NCBI RefSeq assembly: GCF_004214895.1
Contig: NZ_CP035952.1
Coordinates: 372,001 to 436,000 of the forward strand
Length of the DNA: 64,000 bases
Direction of reading: 5' to 3'
Source of the DNA: Pseudomonas tructae
Lineage (GTDB): Bacteria; Pseudomonadota; Gammaproteobacteria; Pseudomonadales; Pseudomonadaceae
Both the position numbers and the translations under genes were made by a program. Under the pieces are notes generated by a model. That model was not told the DNA's origin, ran no database searches, and saw only the letters and a program-made list of their open reading frames with translations. Shown piece after piece: positions 45,249 through 54,355 of this stretch (the stretch's first letter is position 1; the number at the start of each line of letters is the position of its first letter).

Positions 45249-45996
45249 GGGGTTGCTCGCTCTTCAGTACATATATAGAAGCTGAACCTTTTCCCATTTC
45301 AGGCTTCTATGCTGCGCCACCCGAGGAAGGCAGGCGCATGATCAAGGGGCCGGGCTGCTCTGATTGTTTCAGGATCGGAGGGGCCTAGGGGTACAGGGAG
45401 TGCCCCCGATGAGGGCCGGGTCAGGTCAAGCGGTCGCGGAAGTTGCAGGTCGGGCAACCACCTTCAGGTGGTGATGCCTGACCGGACTTCCGTAGCGCGC
45501 TGTGAGGCAATCGCCTTTACCCCGTAGCAAATTCCTTTTTTCCTACCGAAGCTGTCGACGCATATTTCTGCCCGACCGTACATCGATATTTTTTCGCCCC
45601 GCCGCCCTACCAAAGTCGAAGCAGTTTCATGCATTCGGATTGTCGAACAAAGGCTTTGGCCACGCACCTGGATACCTCTAAATCTGCCGGATTATGGCGC
45701 TTTGGTCATCGTCGGATTTCCGAACGGTAAGCGAGTAACCCATTGTGACGTACGTTTTGGCTGATAAACCTCATGCCGATTCGGCATGGGGTAGTCGTTT
45801 ACGGCATTAGACGGAGCCCCCCTGCGTGGGAATAGTTGCGCCTTTTTTCGCTGGCCTGAGCGTTCCTACGCTCGCTTGCGGTGACCTTTTACGATGTCAT
45901 CGGCAGATAACAAAATACGATACAGATGGCTGGCAATAGCTCTGGATCGCGGTTATCAGCCTGGTGGCCGTTTCCACCTGAAGAAAAGGTAACGAC
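45249..45996. other. 748-base gene-poor gap upstream of gltP
   Basis: No ORF with coding character was found here. GC is visibly lower than around it. It contains a folded stretch at 45416-45485 (separate entry), an inverted repeat CATGCCGA/TCGGCATG at 45772-45788, a hairpin GAGCGT-TCCT-ACGCTC at about 45858-45873, and the gltP promoter and leader. Part may be an RNA gene or remnant of an insertion. Confidence 0.6.
45416..45485. ncRNA. Possible structured RNA
   Basis: An outer stem CCGGGTCAGG (45416-45425) pairs with CCTGACCGG (45477-45485), one bulge, and encloses a perfect 6-base-pair hairpin ACCACC-TTCA-GGTGGT (45457-45472). Several GGA triplets lie just upstream (45372-45400). The strand and ends are not known, and no family was recognised. 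Confidence 0.3.
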
Positions 45997-47328
45997 ATGA
46001 AGAAGGCAAAGCTAAGCCTCGCCTGGCAGATCCTCATCGGTCTGGTACTGGGGATTGCAATTGGCGCTTTACTGAACCATTTCAGTGCAGAAAAGGCATG
46101 GTGGATCAGCAACGTCCTGCAACCTGCTGGTGACATCTTCATTCGCCTGATCAAGATGATCGTCATCCCGATCGTGATTTCGTCGCTGATCGTGGGTATC
46201 GCCGGGGTTGGCGATGCGAAAAAACTCGGCAGTATTGGCCTTAAGACCATTATTTACTTCGAGGTGGTGACCACCATCGCCATCGTCGTCGGCCTGGTGC
46301 TGGCCAACTTGTTCCACCCGGGCGCCGGCATCGACATGAGCACCCTGGGTACCGTCGACATTTCCAAGTATCAGGCCACGGCGGCCGAAGTTCAGCACGA
46401 GCATGCGTTCATCGAGACCATTCTCAACCTGATCCCGTCGAACATCTTCGCAGCGCTGATGCGCGGTGAGATGTTGCCGATCATCTTTTTCTCGGTTCTG
46501 TTCGGCCTGGGCCTGTCGAGCCTGCAGGCAGACATCCGCGATCCGCTGGTGAAAACCTTCCAGGGCGTTTCCGAAGCCATGTTCAAGGTCACTCACATGA
46601 TCATGAACTACGCGCCAATCGGTGTGTTCGCGCTGATCGCCGTGACCGTCGCCAACTTCGGCTTCGCCTCGCTGCTGCCGTTGGCCAAGCTGGTGCTGCT
46701 GGTGTACTTCGCCATCGCCTTCTTCGCCTTCATGGTGCTTGGCCTGATTGCCCGCCTGTTCGGCTTCTCGGTGATCAAGCTGATGCGCATCTTCAAGGAC
46801 GAACTGGTACTGGCCTACTCCACCGCCAGCTCCGAAACCGTGCTGCCGCGCGTGATCGAGAAGATGGAAGCTTACGGCGCGCCGAAAGCCATCTGCAGCT
46901 TCGTGGTCCCGACCGGCTACTCGTTCAACCTTGACGGTTCGACCCTGTACCAGAGCATCGCGGCGATCTTCATCGCCCAGCTGTACGGCATCGACCTGTC
47001 GTGGAGCCAGCAGTTGCTGCTGGTCCTGACCCTGATGGTCACCTCCAAAGGCATCGCTGGTGTGCCGGGTGTTTCCTTCGTGGTCCTGCTGGCTACCCTG
47101 GGCAGTGTTGGCATCCCGCTGGAAGGCCTGGCCTTCATTGCTGGTGTCGACCGCATCATGGACATGGCCCGTACTGCGCTCAACGTGATCGGCAACGCCC
47201 TGGCGGTACTGGTTATCGCCCGTTGGGAAGGCATGTACGACGATGCCAAAGGTCAGCGCTACTGGAACTCGCTGCCGCACTGGCGCAGCAAGGAAGCCGT
47301 ACCGGCTGGCAAAACTGCTAGCAAGTAA
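45997..47328 (+). CDS. gltP: Glutamate/aspartate:proton symporter GltP
   Basis: A 443-residue DAACS-family carrier with eight helices plus two re-entrant loops. The serine-rich hairpin STASSETVLPRV, the NMDGT-like motif SFNLDGSTLYQS and GVPGVSFVVLLATLGSVG for the second hairpin are present. AAAAGGTAACGAC precedes the ATG. It imports acidic amino acids with protons. A strong terminator follows at 47356. It is preceded by the 748-base gap. Confidence 0.94.
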   Translation: MKKAKLSLAWQILIGLVLGIAIGALLNHFSAEKAWWISNVLQPAGDIFIRLIKMIVIPIVISSLIVGIAGVGDAKKLGSIGLKTIIYFEVVTTIAIVVGLVLANLFHPGAGIDMSTLGTVDISKYQATAAEVQHEHAFIETILNLIPSNIFAALMRGEMLPIIFFSVLFGLGLSSLQADIRDPLVKTFQGVSEAMFKVTHMIMNYAPIGVFALIAVTVANFGFASLLPLAKLVLLVYFAIAFFAFMVLGLIARLFGFSVIKLMRIFKDELVLAYSTASSETVLPRVIEKMEAYGAPKAICSFVVPTGYSFNLDGSTLYQSIAAIFIAQLYGIDLSWSQQLLLVLTLMVTSKGIAGVPGVSFVVLLATLGSVGIPLEGLAFIAGVDRIMDMARTALNVIGNALAVLVIARWEGMYDDAKGQRYWNSLPHWRSKEAVPAGKTASK

Positions 47329-47355
47329 TGATCCCGCGTTAAAACCTGAAGACTC

Positions 47356-47391
47356 AAGAAGCCGGAGCCCGTGAATGGGTTCCGGCTTCTT
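47356..47391. terminator. Terminator after gltP
   Basis: AAGAAGCCGGAGCCC and GGGTTCCGGCTTCTT pair over 15 bases with one G-T pair, loop GTGAAT. The arms start with AAGAA and end with TTCTT, so it can work in both directions, for gltP and for the convergent LRR gene. Confidence 0.85.
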
Positions 47392-47412
47392 GCATTCAAG
47401 TGGATCGCAGGT

Positions 47413-49449
47413 TCACAAGTCCTGATAAATCTTCAAGGTCAGGTCCTTCTGGCGGTCGATAAAGGCCATCGATAGTTGCCTGGCCGTTTCCAATAGCGCC
47501 TGTTCAGCCCCCTGCCCGGACTGGGCTTGTTCCATGGCAAGTTCGAGTGCTTGTTGCGAGGCAGTGAGTGCTGGGTCGAGGCTGTGCAAGTGTTCCGACC
47601 ATGATTCCTGCTCCAGCAGCAAATCAAGGGTTTCTGGATCATCAGGGGTGCACGCCAGTAAGTATTCCGACAGTTCGTTCAACACTCGCTCGCTCACGGT
47701 CTGGCTTAAGCTACTTGATATTTTGCACGTTTCCCCAGGCAGCGGGGCGCCCGGCCAGCTCAGGCCTGTTCTTTCAACGACTTTCGAATGGATGTACAGA
47801 CGCAGCACTGGCAATGCGTCTGAATCGATTCTCTGGTCAATCAAGGAATCCAGTATTTGTTTATGGACGCTAGCGAGCGTTAGCTCAAACAAACGTTGTG
47901 TCACAGTGGGTGGTTGAGGCTGTTGGTATATTTGAGCAATGCACATGTGTTGCTCGAGCTTTTCAAAGCACTGTTGCGCCATTGCTCTTTCCCGGTCGGG
48001 GGAGTTCAGCGTCTGTAGCCACTGAAGCACGGCGTCCGTTCTGCGATTGAAGGACTTGGGTGTGATCGAGGCGTCGATTGTCTCGCTCCAGCTCTGCAAG
48101 GCACGAAATAGCATCATGCTGCCAGGCTTACGCAACTCGGTGAGGATCTGCTGTTGGGCCTGCGTGAAGGGTTGATCTTGGGTAGCGTTGGGCGCCAGCA
48201 TCAGATCGGTGAGGCAAGCGTCATAACAGGCCCTGACAGATTCGAGCGCCTCGGTACCAAGAGGGTTGCCCGACACATCAATCGCGTTGGCCGTTGCGCT
48301 CGGCAACGTTCTCGACCAGTCGGGCAAGGTCTGTATACGGTTATCTCGTATATAGGCTTGTTTGAGGTGCTGAAGACTCTCCAGGCCGCCAGGCAGGCTA
48401 TTCAGGCTGCAGGTGGAGAGGTCGAAAGTCACGAGCTTGCTCAACCCGTGCAAGTCAGGAGTTCGGCCTAACGTGTTATCGCTCAGATCCATCCATGTGA
48501 GGCCTTTGGCTGTGGATAACCAGGCTTGGCTTGCCTCATCAAGCCTGATGTTGTTGTCCCTCAGATTCAGCCGTGAAAGGTTCTGTACTGGTAGTTCTGT
48601 GGGAAGGGTCGGCAGATCGTTGTCCGGGGCTCCCAAGGTATGGAGTTGCGCAAGGTTGGTCAGCAAAGCGTACGGATATTGATCGAGCCTGTTCTCCCCC
48701 AGATCCAGGATTTGGATATGGGTGAGGGGCGAGCGTAATCGTGGAAAGTCCCGAAGATCCGCGCTCTGCAGATCAAGGTTGCGCAAATCTAGAAGTTGAG
48801 TCTTGCCCCCACTATCTTTTGCCAGCCCGGGCATGCAACTGATGATGGTTCTTGCAACTTTTGCGCGCTGCTCGCTAGCGCCGGCCCATTCTGTCAGGTC
48901 CTGCAGGTGTTCTGCCACTTGCAAGAGTACCTGCAGCGGATTCACATCGTTGATGGAGTACCAGATGCTAGTCGTGGCCTGTGCAAGCTCTTCACCCATC
49001 AGCCTCAAATGAATGTCGTGCGTCATGTTACAGCTCAGCAACCCCTCTTCTATGTCGATGATCAGGGCCGCCTGCGTGTCAGAACGGGCTGGTGTTGAAC
49101 TCCACGAGGAACTGGTGGGGTCGATCACAGACAAGCAGTATCGGCTTGAACTCAGCGCAGGGCCGCCATTCATGGCGACCAGTTCCACCAAAAGCCCCTG
49201 GCACCATGGCTCATCTGGACGATCGGACATACTGTCCAGCACACGCTTGGCTAGCGGACGATTCAAATCAGATTTGCAGTCAGCGTCGGCTTGAAGGAAC
49301 CCGATCAACGCTTCCAGTTTCATTGCGGGTGTTGACGGTAGGACTTGCAATCGATCGCGCAAAATTTGCTGTTTGATGCTGCGGGTGTCGTTCTCCAGTG
49401 AGTTTGTGTAAGCGGTAGGCGGATTTGTTTGGCCGATGGGGCTGGGCAT
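47413..49449 (-). CDS. Leucine-rich-repeat protein with NEL-like C-terminus
   Basis: A 678-residue protein without signal peptide or membrane segment. Residues about 40-210 are helical with no recognised fold. LRRs run from about 216 to 400 (LQILDLGENRLDQYPYALL, LSRLNLRDNNI, LTWMDLSDNTLG). The C-terminal 240 residues are helical and resemble the NEL ubiquitin-ligase domain in layout; Cys503 (HMCIAQ) sits where NEL has its catalytic Cys in a CxD motif, but Ala replaces the Asp. It could be a divergent or dead effector-type ligase. GC is lower than the neighbours. No secretion signal or chaperone gene was seen. The start has a weak RBS. Confidence 0.75.
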   Translation of the reverse strand: MPSPIGQTNPPTAYTNSLENDTRSIKQQILRDRLQVLPSTPAMKLEALIGFLQADADCKSDLNRPLAKRVLDSMSDRPDEPWCQGLLVELVAMNGGPALSSSRYCLSVIDPTSSSWSSTPARSDTQAALIIDIEEGLLSCNMTHDIHLRLMGEELAQATTSIWYSINDVNPLQVLLQVAEHLQDLTEWAGASEQRAKVARTIISCMPGLAKDSGGKTQLLDLRNLDLQSADLRDFPRLRSPLTHIQILDLGENRLDQYPYALLTNLAQLHTLGAPDNDLPTLPTELPVQNLSRLNLRDNNIRLDEASQAWLSTAKGLTWMDLSDNTLGRTPDLHGLSKLVTFDLSTCSLNSLPGGLESLQHLKQAYIRDNRIQTLPDWSRTLPSATANAIDVSGNPLGTEALESVRACYDACLTDLMLAPNATQDQPFTQAQQQILTELRKPGSMMLFRALQSWSETIDASITPKSFNRRTDAVLQWLQTLNSPDRERAMAQQCFEKLEQHMCIAQIYQQPQPPTVTQRLFELTLASVHKQILDSLIDQRIDSDALPVLRLYIHSKVVERTGLSWPGAPLPGETCKISSSLSQTVSERVLNELSEYLLACTPDDPETLDLLLEQESWSEHLHSLDPALTASQQALELAMEQAQSGQGAEQALLETARQLSMAFIDRQKDLTLKIYQDL

Positions 49450-49606
49450 CTGGGTGTCACCAAAGTGAAATTCTTCCTCATAGCTTTGCGTTTTTCATCA
49501 GACGTAAACATGGAGAAATTCTTCCTGCTCACTGCGCCGAGCAGCCAGGCTTTCGGCTACCCGGATTGGCCGCTATCATTCGCCCATCTTTTGCTGGGGA
49601 CTTTTC

Positions 49607-50836
49607 ATGCTCAACGGCCTTTGGCTTGGTTTTTTCATCGTCGCGGCCATCTCGGCCTTGGCCCAATGGCTGGTGGGTGGCAATGCCGGGATCTTCGCGG
49701 CAATGGTCGAAAGCATCTTCGCCATGGCCAAGCTGTCGGTCGAGGTCATGGTCCTGCTGTTCGGTACCCTGACCTTGTGGCTGGGCTTTCTGAAGATCGC
49801 CGAAAAGGCCGGTGTCGTCGAATGGCTGGCCAAGGTGCTCGGCCCGCTGTTCGCCCGCCTGATGCCGGAAGTCCCGCCCGGCCATCCGGCCCTGGGCCTG
49901 ATCACCCTCAACTTCGCCGCCAATGGCCTGGGCCTGGACAACGCCGCCACGCCTATCGGCCTCAAGGCCATGCGTGCGCTGCAGGAGCTCAACCCCAGCT
50001 CGACCAGCGCCAGCAATGCACAGATTCTGTTCCTGGTACTCAATGCCTCGTCGCTGACCCTGTTGCCGGTGACCATCTTCATGTATCGCGCACAGCAAGG
50101 GGCGATGGACCCGACCCTGGTGTTCCTGCCGATCCTGCTCGCCACCAGTGCCTCGACCCTGGTCGGCCTGCTGTCGGTGGCGGTCATGCAGCGTCTGCGG
50201 TTGTGGGACCCGGTGGTGCTGGCTTACCTGATCCCCGGCGCGCTGTTGCTGGGTGGTTTCATGGCGTTCCTCGGTACCTTGTCGGCTACCGCGCTGGCGA
50301 GTCTTTCTTCGATTCTTGGCAACCTGACCCTGTTCGGCCTGATCATCCTGTTTCTGGTGATCGGTGCGCTGAAGCGGGTGAAGGTCTATGAAACCTTCGT
50401 GGAAGGCGCCAAGGAGGGCTTTGACGTCGCCAAGAGCCTGTTGCCCTACCTGGTTGCCATGTTGTGCGCGGTCGGCGTGCTGCGCGCCTCAGGGGCCCTT
50501 GAGCTGGCCCTGGATGGCATCCGTCATACGGTCGAGTGGCTGGGCTGGGATACCCGCTTTGTCGAAGGCCTGCCCACGGCGCTGGTCAAGCCGTTCTCCG
50601 GCAGTGCGGCGCGGGCGATGTTGATCGAAACCATGCAGACCCATGGCGTGGACAGTTTCCCGGCGCTGGTGGCGGCCACTATCCAGGGCAGTACCGAAAC
50701 CACCTTCTACGTACTGGCAGTGTACTTCGGCGCCGTCGGTATCCAGCGCGCCCGCCACGCAGTGGGCTGTGCCCTGCTGGCAGAGCTGGCCGGGGTGGTT
50801 GCGGCGATCTTCGTCTGCTACTGGTTCTTCGCCTGA
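49607..50836 (+). CDS. Nucleoside-recognition (spore maturation-like) membrane protein
   Basis: A 409-residue polytopic membrane protein with two Gate-type nucleoside-recognition halves, joined as in proteins that look like SpmA-SpmB fusions: LNFAANGLGLDNAATPIGLKA in the first half is the classic block, and VKPFSGSAARAMLIE and QGSTETTFYVLAVYFGAVG in the second. It probably transports a small solute, unknown. The start ATG at 49607 follows TGCTGGGGAC. Its 3' end overlaps the convergent lipoprotein gene by 19 bases. Confidence 0.85.
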   Translation: MLNGLWLGFFIVAAISALAQWLVGGNAGIFAAMVESIFAMAKLSVEVMVLLFGTLTLWLGFLKIAEKAGVVEWLAKVLGPLFARLMPEVPPGHPALGLITLNFAANGLGLDNAATPIGLKAMRALQELNPSSTSASNAQILFLVLNASSLTLLPVTIFMYRAQQGAMDPTLVFLPILLATSASTLVGLLSVAVMQRLRLWDPVVLAYLIPGALLLGGFMAFLGTLSATALASLSSILGNLTLFGLIILFLVIGALKRVKVYETFVEGAKEGFDVAKSLLPYLVAMLCAVGVLRASGALELALDGIRHTVEWLGWDTRFVEGLPTALVKPFSGSAARAMLIETMQTHGVDSFPALVAATIQGSTETTFYVLAVYFGAVGIQRARHAVGCALLAELAGVVAAIFVCYWFFA

Positions 50837-51441
50837 AACTGAGTAGCCTGGCTCACTGTCCAGTCGACCAGCTGTTTCATCAACTGGTCGGTGGCCATAC
50901 CGAAGCCGCTGACCACTGCGCCAACCTGCTTGTCGATCAGTGCCTGGCGTACCTCGAAGCGCTGGCTGGCGACAATGCGCTGGGTGCGGCCTTGCACCAG
51001 GCGGGCGTCGTAGCGGATCACCACGGCCAGGCCGTCGGCGCTGTACTCGCTCTGGAAAGCCTGTAGCTCACCGGCAATTTCATAGTCGCTTTGCAGGTTG
51101 CTGTCGTCGGCGCTAAGGCGCTGTACGCGACCGTCCCGCTGGAAAGCATCGAGCATGCGGTTACGCAGCAGCGTCGGTGCCGGGTCGCTCCAGCGCGCGC
51201 CCTTGTAGCTGCTGATCAGGTTGCCTTGCGGCACCACAGCGATGCGCGGGCTGCTCAGGGCATCACTGGCAATCGGCTTGTTGATCCGCAGTGACCACGG
51301 ATTGCTCTGCGTCACGCTGCGGGTGATTTGTGCCGAAGGCAGGCGGTAGACGTCGGCGGGCTCGGCCTGAGGCAGAATCGAGCAGGCGCTGCCCAGGCTC
51401 AGCGCGGCGGCCAGGGCAAGGTAGCGGCAGGTACGCTTCAT
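50818..51441 (-). CDS. PqiC/ABC auxiliary lipoprotein of the MCE operon
   Basis: A 207-residue outer-membrane-type lipoprotein (lipobox GSAC, Cys about residue 20) with the ABC_trans_aux fold: VYRLPSAQITR, ISSYKGARWSDPAPTLLRNR and VVIRYDARLVQGRTQRIVA. It resembles PqiC, which works with MCE proteins between the membranes. Its start overlaps the MlaD-like gene by ATGA. Last gene of the operon; its 3' end overlaps the convergent gene by 19 bases. Confidence 0.86.
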   Translation of the reverse strand: MKRTCRYLALAAALSLGSACSILPQAEPADVYRLPSAQITRSVTQSNPWSLRINKPIASDALSSPRIAVVPQGNLISSYKGARWSDPAPTLLRNRMLDAFQRDGRVQRLSADDSNLQSDYEIAGELQAFQSEYSADGLAVVIRYDARLVQGRTQRIVASQRFEVRQALIDKQVGAVVSGFGMATDQLMKQLVDWTVSQATQFQAKNQ

Positions 51442-52376
51442 GGCTCGAACTCCTTGTTTTTGTCACGGCCCAGCAGGTAGCCGCTGGGGTTGGCTTCCAG
51501 GCGCTGGGAGATGCCCTTGAGCGAGGTCAGGGTGTCGCGCAGCTCACGTATTGCCGGTGCCAGTTGATTGAAACCCTGGGCGCCACCGTCGATGGCTTCA
51601 CGGTTGTCATTGAGCAGCTTGTTGATGGTCTCGGTGCTTTGTGCCAGGGATTGCATGGCCTGTTCGGCACTGCCGAACATCTGCTTGCCCTGGCTGTTGA
51701 GCAGGCCGTTGGCATTGCGCATCAGGGCGCTGGTCTGTTCGAGCATGTCGCCGGCCTGTTTGCCGACCTGGGCCAGTTGCTGGATGGCTTGGCGGATGTC
51801 ACCGCGCTGGTCGTTGAAGGCGCCGGTAGTCTGTTCGAGGTTGCTCAGGGTATTGCTCAAGCGGGTGACGTTGTCCTGGGAGAACAGTTGATTGGCGTTG
51901 TGCACCAGGGCATTGATGTTGCCCATCAGGTCGCTGCCGTCGTCCAGCAGGCGGGCAATCGGCGATGGCGATGCGACGATCACCGGCAGCTCACCGTCCT
52001 TGCCCTTGAGCTCCGGGCTTTGTGGTGTGCCGCCGCTGAGCTGGATGAATGAGGTACCGGTAATGCCGGTCAGGGTCAGCTTGGCCTGGGTGTCTTCCTT
52101 GACCGGGGTATCCGCGCTCAGGCGCACCTGGGCCAGCACCCGGCGCGGGTCATTGGGGTCCAGGCGCAGGCTGGTGACGTCGCCGACCTTGATCCCGCTG
52201 TACTGCACCGAACTGCCGCGGGAAAGGCCCGATACGGCCTCGTTGAAGACCACCTGGTAGTCCTTGAAGGTGCTGTCGACGCTGGACTTGGTCAGCCACA
52301 GACCGAAGAGCATGGCGCCAGCCACCACCACGACGGTGACCAGGCCGATCAGCACATGATGTGCACGGGTTTCCAT
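51438..52376 (-). CDS. MlaD-family MCE protein
   Basis: A 312-residue lipid-binding protein anchored by one helix (about 6-28, VLIGLVTVVVVAGAMLFGLW). The MCE domain (about 38-120, with VVFNEAVSGLSRGSSVQYSG and VRLSADTPVKEDTQAKLTLTGITG) is followed by a long coiled helical region (about 160-300), as in a needle-like MCE protein. The ATG at 52376 is chosen by the match to family starts. It is third in the permease-ATPase-MCE-lipoprotein operon. Confidence 0.9.
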   Translation of the reverse strand: METRAHHVLIGLVTVVVVAGAMLFGLWLTKSSVDSTFKDYQVVFNEAVSGLSRGSSVQYSGIKVGDVTSLRLDPNDPRRVLAQVRLSADTPVKEDTQAKLTLTGITGTSFIQLSGGTPQSPELKGKDGELPVIVASPSPIARLLDDGSDLMGNINALVHNANQLFSQDNVTRLSNTLSNLEQTTGAFNDQRGDIRQAIQQLAQVGKQAGDMLEQTSALMRNANGLLNSQGKQMFGSAEQAMQSLAQSTETINKLLNDNREAIDGGAQGFNQLAPAIRELRDTLTSLKGISQRLEANPSGYLLGRDKNKEFEP

Positions 52377-52377
52377 C

Positions 52378-53175
52378 TCAGAGCTCCTTGGGCGCTGTAG
52401 CGGCCTGGTACGCCGCGCGGCCACGCGGGCCATGAAAGTAATCGTGAATCCAGGCGTCGTCGGTGTCTTCGACCTGGGCGATATGCCCGGCCACCAGCAC
52501 TTTCTTCTGCGACAGCACGGCGACGCGGTCGGTAATGGTGTAGAGCGTGTCCAGGTCGTGGGTGATCAGGAACACGCTCAGGCCCAGGGCGTCGCGCAGG
52601 GTGAGGATCAATTGGTCGAAGGCTGCGGCGCCGATCGGGTCGAGGCCGGCGGTGGGTTCGTCGAGAAACAGGATGTCCGGATCCAGGGCCAAGGCCCGGG
52701 CCAGGGCGGCGCGCTTGACCATCCCGCCGGACAACGATGAGGGGTATTTGTCGGCGGCGGAAATCGGCAGCCCGGCCAGGGCCAGCTTGACCCCGGCCAA
52801 GTGCTCGGCATCGGCGCGGCTCAGGCCCGCATGCTCGATCAAGGGCAAGGCGACGTTCTCGGTGACGGTCAGCGACGAGAACAAGGCGCCCTTCTGGAAC
52901 AGCACACCGAAACGCCGTTCGACCAGTGAACGCTGCTCATCACTGGCAACGCTCAGGTCCTGGCCGAATACTCGCACCTGGCCCTCATTGGGGCGACGCA
53001 GGCCGACGATGCTGCGCAGCAACACCGACTTGCCGCTGCCCGAGCCACCGACCACGGCGAGGATTTCGCCACGGTACAGGTCCAGGTCGAGTTGCTCATG
53101 CACGCTCTGGGTGCCAAAGCGATTGCAGATGCCCCGGGCTTCAATCACTGCCTCCCGACCCTGGGTGTTGTTCAC
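52378..53175 (-). CDS. ABC transporter ATP-binding protein (MlaF-like)
   Basis: A 265-residue ATPase: Walker A GGSGSGKS, signature LSGGMVKR, Walker B ILFLDEPTAGLDP, H-loop ITHDLD, and the extra C-terminal helix seen in MlaF. The start is GTG at 53175, overlapping the permease stop as GTGA; an upstream extension lies inside the permease gene and is rejected. It drives lipid movement through the MCE complex. Confidence 0.92.
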   Translation of the reverse strand: MNNTQGREAVIEARGICNRFGTQSVHEQLDLDLYRGEILAVVGGSGSGKSVLLRSIVGLRRPNEGQVRVFGQDLSVASDEQRSLVERRFGVLFQKGALFSSLTVTENVALPLIEHAGLSRADAEHLAGVKLALAGLPISAADKYPSSLSGGMVKRAALARALALDPDILFLDEPTAGLDPIGAAAFDQLILTLRDALGLSVFLITHDLDTLYTITDRVAVLSQKKVLVAGHIAQVEDTDDAWIHDYFHGPRGRAAYQAATAPKEL

Positions 53176-54308
53176 CAGCCCATCTCCATGAAAAACAGCG
53201 CTGCTATGGCATCGAGAACGATCACCACGAAGATCGACTGGACCACGCTGGAAGTCGTGTGGGCGCCGACCGATTCGGCGCTGCCGCTGACCTTGAAGCC
53301 TTCCAGGCAGCCAATGGCGGCGATCAGAAAGGCGAAGAACGGTGCTTTGACCAGGCCGACCAGAAAGTGCTGCACGCCGATATCGCTGTGCAGCAGCGAC
53401 AGGAACATTGCCGGCGAGATATCCAGTGATAGGGCGCAGACCACTGCCCCGCCGATGATGCCGCAAAGCATGGCGACGAAGGTCAGCAGTGGCAGCGCGA
53501 TCAGCAGCGCCAGCACTCGTGGCACCACCAGCAATTCCACCGGATCCAGGCCCAGGGTACGGATCGCGTCGATTTCCTCATTGGCCTTCATCGAGCCGAT
53601 TTGCGCGGTAAAGGCACTGGCGGTGCGCCCGGCCATCAGAATTGCAGTCAGCAGCACGCCGAACTCACGCAAGAACGAGAACGCCACCAGGTCGACGGTA
53701 AAGATGCTGGCACCAAAGCTGGCCAGCACCGTGGCGCCGAGAAAGGCCACAACGGCGCCCACCAGGAAGGTCAGCAAGGCGACGATGGGCGCGGCATCCA
53801 GACCGGTCTGTTCGATATGCGCGACTACCGAAGTGATCCGCCAGCGCTTGGGCTGGAACAGGCGCAGGAACAGGGTTTGCAGGATCAGGCCGACAAAACC
53901 GAGCAGCTGCAGGGTGTCTTGCCACAGAGTGTCGACCGCGCGGCCGATACGGCTGAGCAGTTGGATCAGTACTGAACGTTCGGGCTGCTTTTGCGGGATG
54001 CAGAAGTCTTGCACCGAGCAATACACCGTTTTGAGCAGTGCCTGGCTGGCCGCGGGCAAGTGCGTGGCGGTTTCGGTCAGCCGCGCCAGGCGCTCGGCAC
54101 CCAGCAGTTCGACCAGCAGCGCCGCGCCGGCGGTGTCCAGCTTGCCGAGCTGCTCGAGGTCGACCTCGGTGGAGGGGGCGTACTGACCGGCCAGGCTGTC
54201 GCTGACGCGCTTGAGGCGTGCGTAGTTGGCCAGGGTCCAGTCACCGCTGATCCGCAACCGTGGCGGGTTGCTGGCGGTGTCCAGGGTTGCGCTGGCGTGT
54301 GTTGTCAT
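53172..54308 (-). CDS. MlaE-family permease with N-terminal STAS domain
   Basis: A 378-residue protein in which a STAS (MlaB-like) domain (about 1-95, ISGDWTLANYARLKR, LDTAGAALLVELLG) is fused to an MlaE permease (about 120-378; SFGASIFTVDLVAFSFLREFG, AFTAQIGSMKANEEIDAIRTLG). In the classic Mla system STAS and permease are separate proteins. The ATG at 54308 has GGAG close upstream; an ATG three codons earlier is also possible. First gene of the operon. Confidence 0.9.
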   Translation of the reverse strand: MTTHASATLDTASNPPRLRISGDWTLANYARLKRVSDSLAGQYAPSTEVDLEQLGKLDTAGAALLVELLGAERLARLTETATHLPAASQALLKTVYCSVQDFCIPQKQPERSVLIQLLSRIGRAVDTLWQDTLQLLGFVGLILQTLFLRLFQPKRWRITSVVAHIEQTGLDAAPIVALLTFLVGAVVAFLGATVLASFGASIFTVDLVAFSFLREFGVLLTAILMAGRTASAFTAQIGSMKANEEIDAIRTLGLDPVELLVVPRVLALLIALPLLTFVAMLCGIIGGAVVCALSLDISPAMFLSLLHSDIGVQHFLVGLVKAPFFAFLIAAIGCLEGFKVSGSAESVGAHTTSSVVQSIFVVIVLDAIAALFFMEMGW

Positions 54309-54355
54309 AGGCTCCATGCAGTCCGACCAACGGTTCGCAGCCTCTGATCATAGCC

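Noticed and set aside
45464..45667. 67-residue minus-strand frame in the gap before gltP
   Set aside because: No RBS, no recognised motif, and it overlaps the stem-loop at 45457-45485; treated as non-coding.
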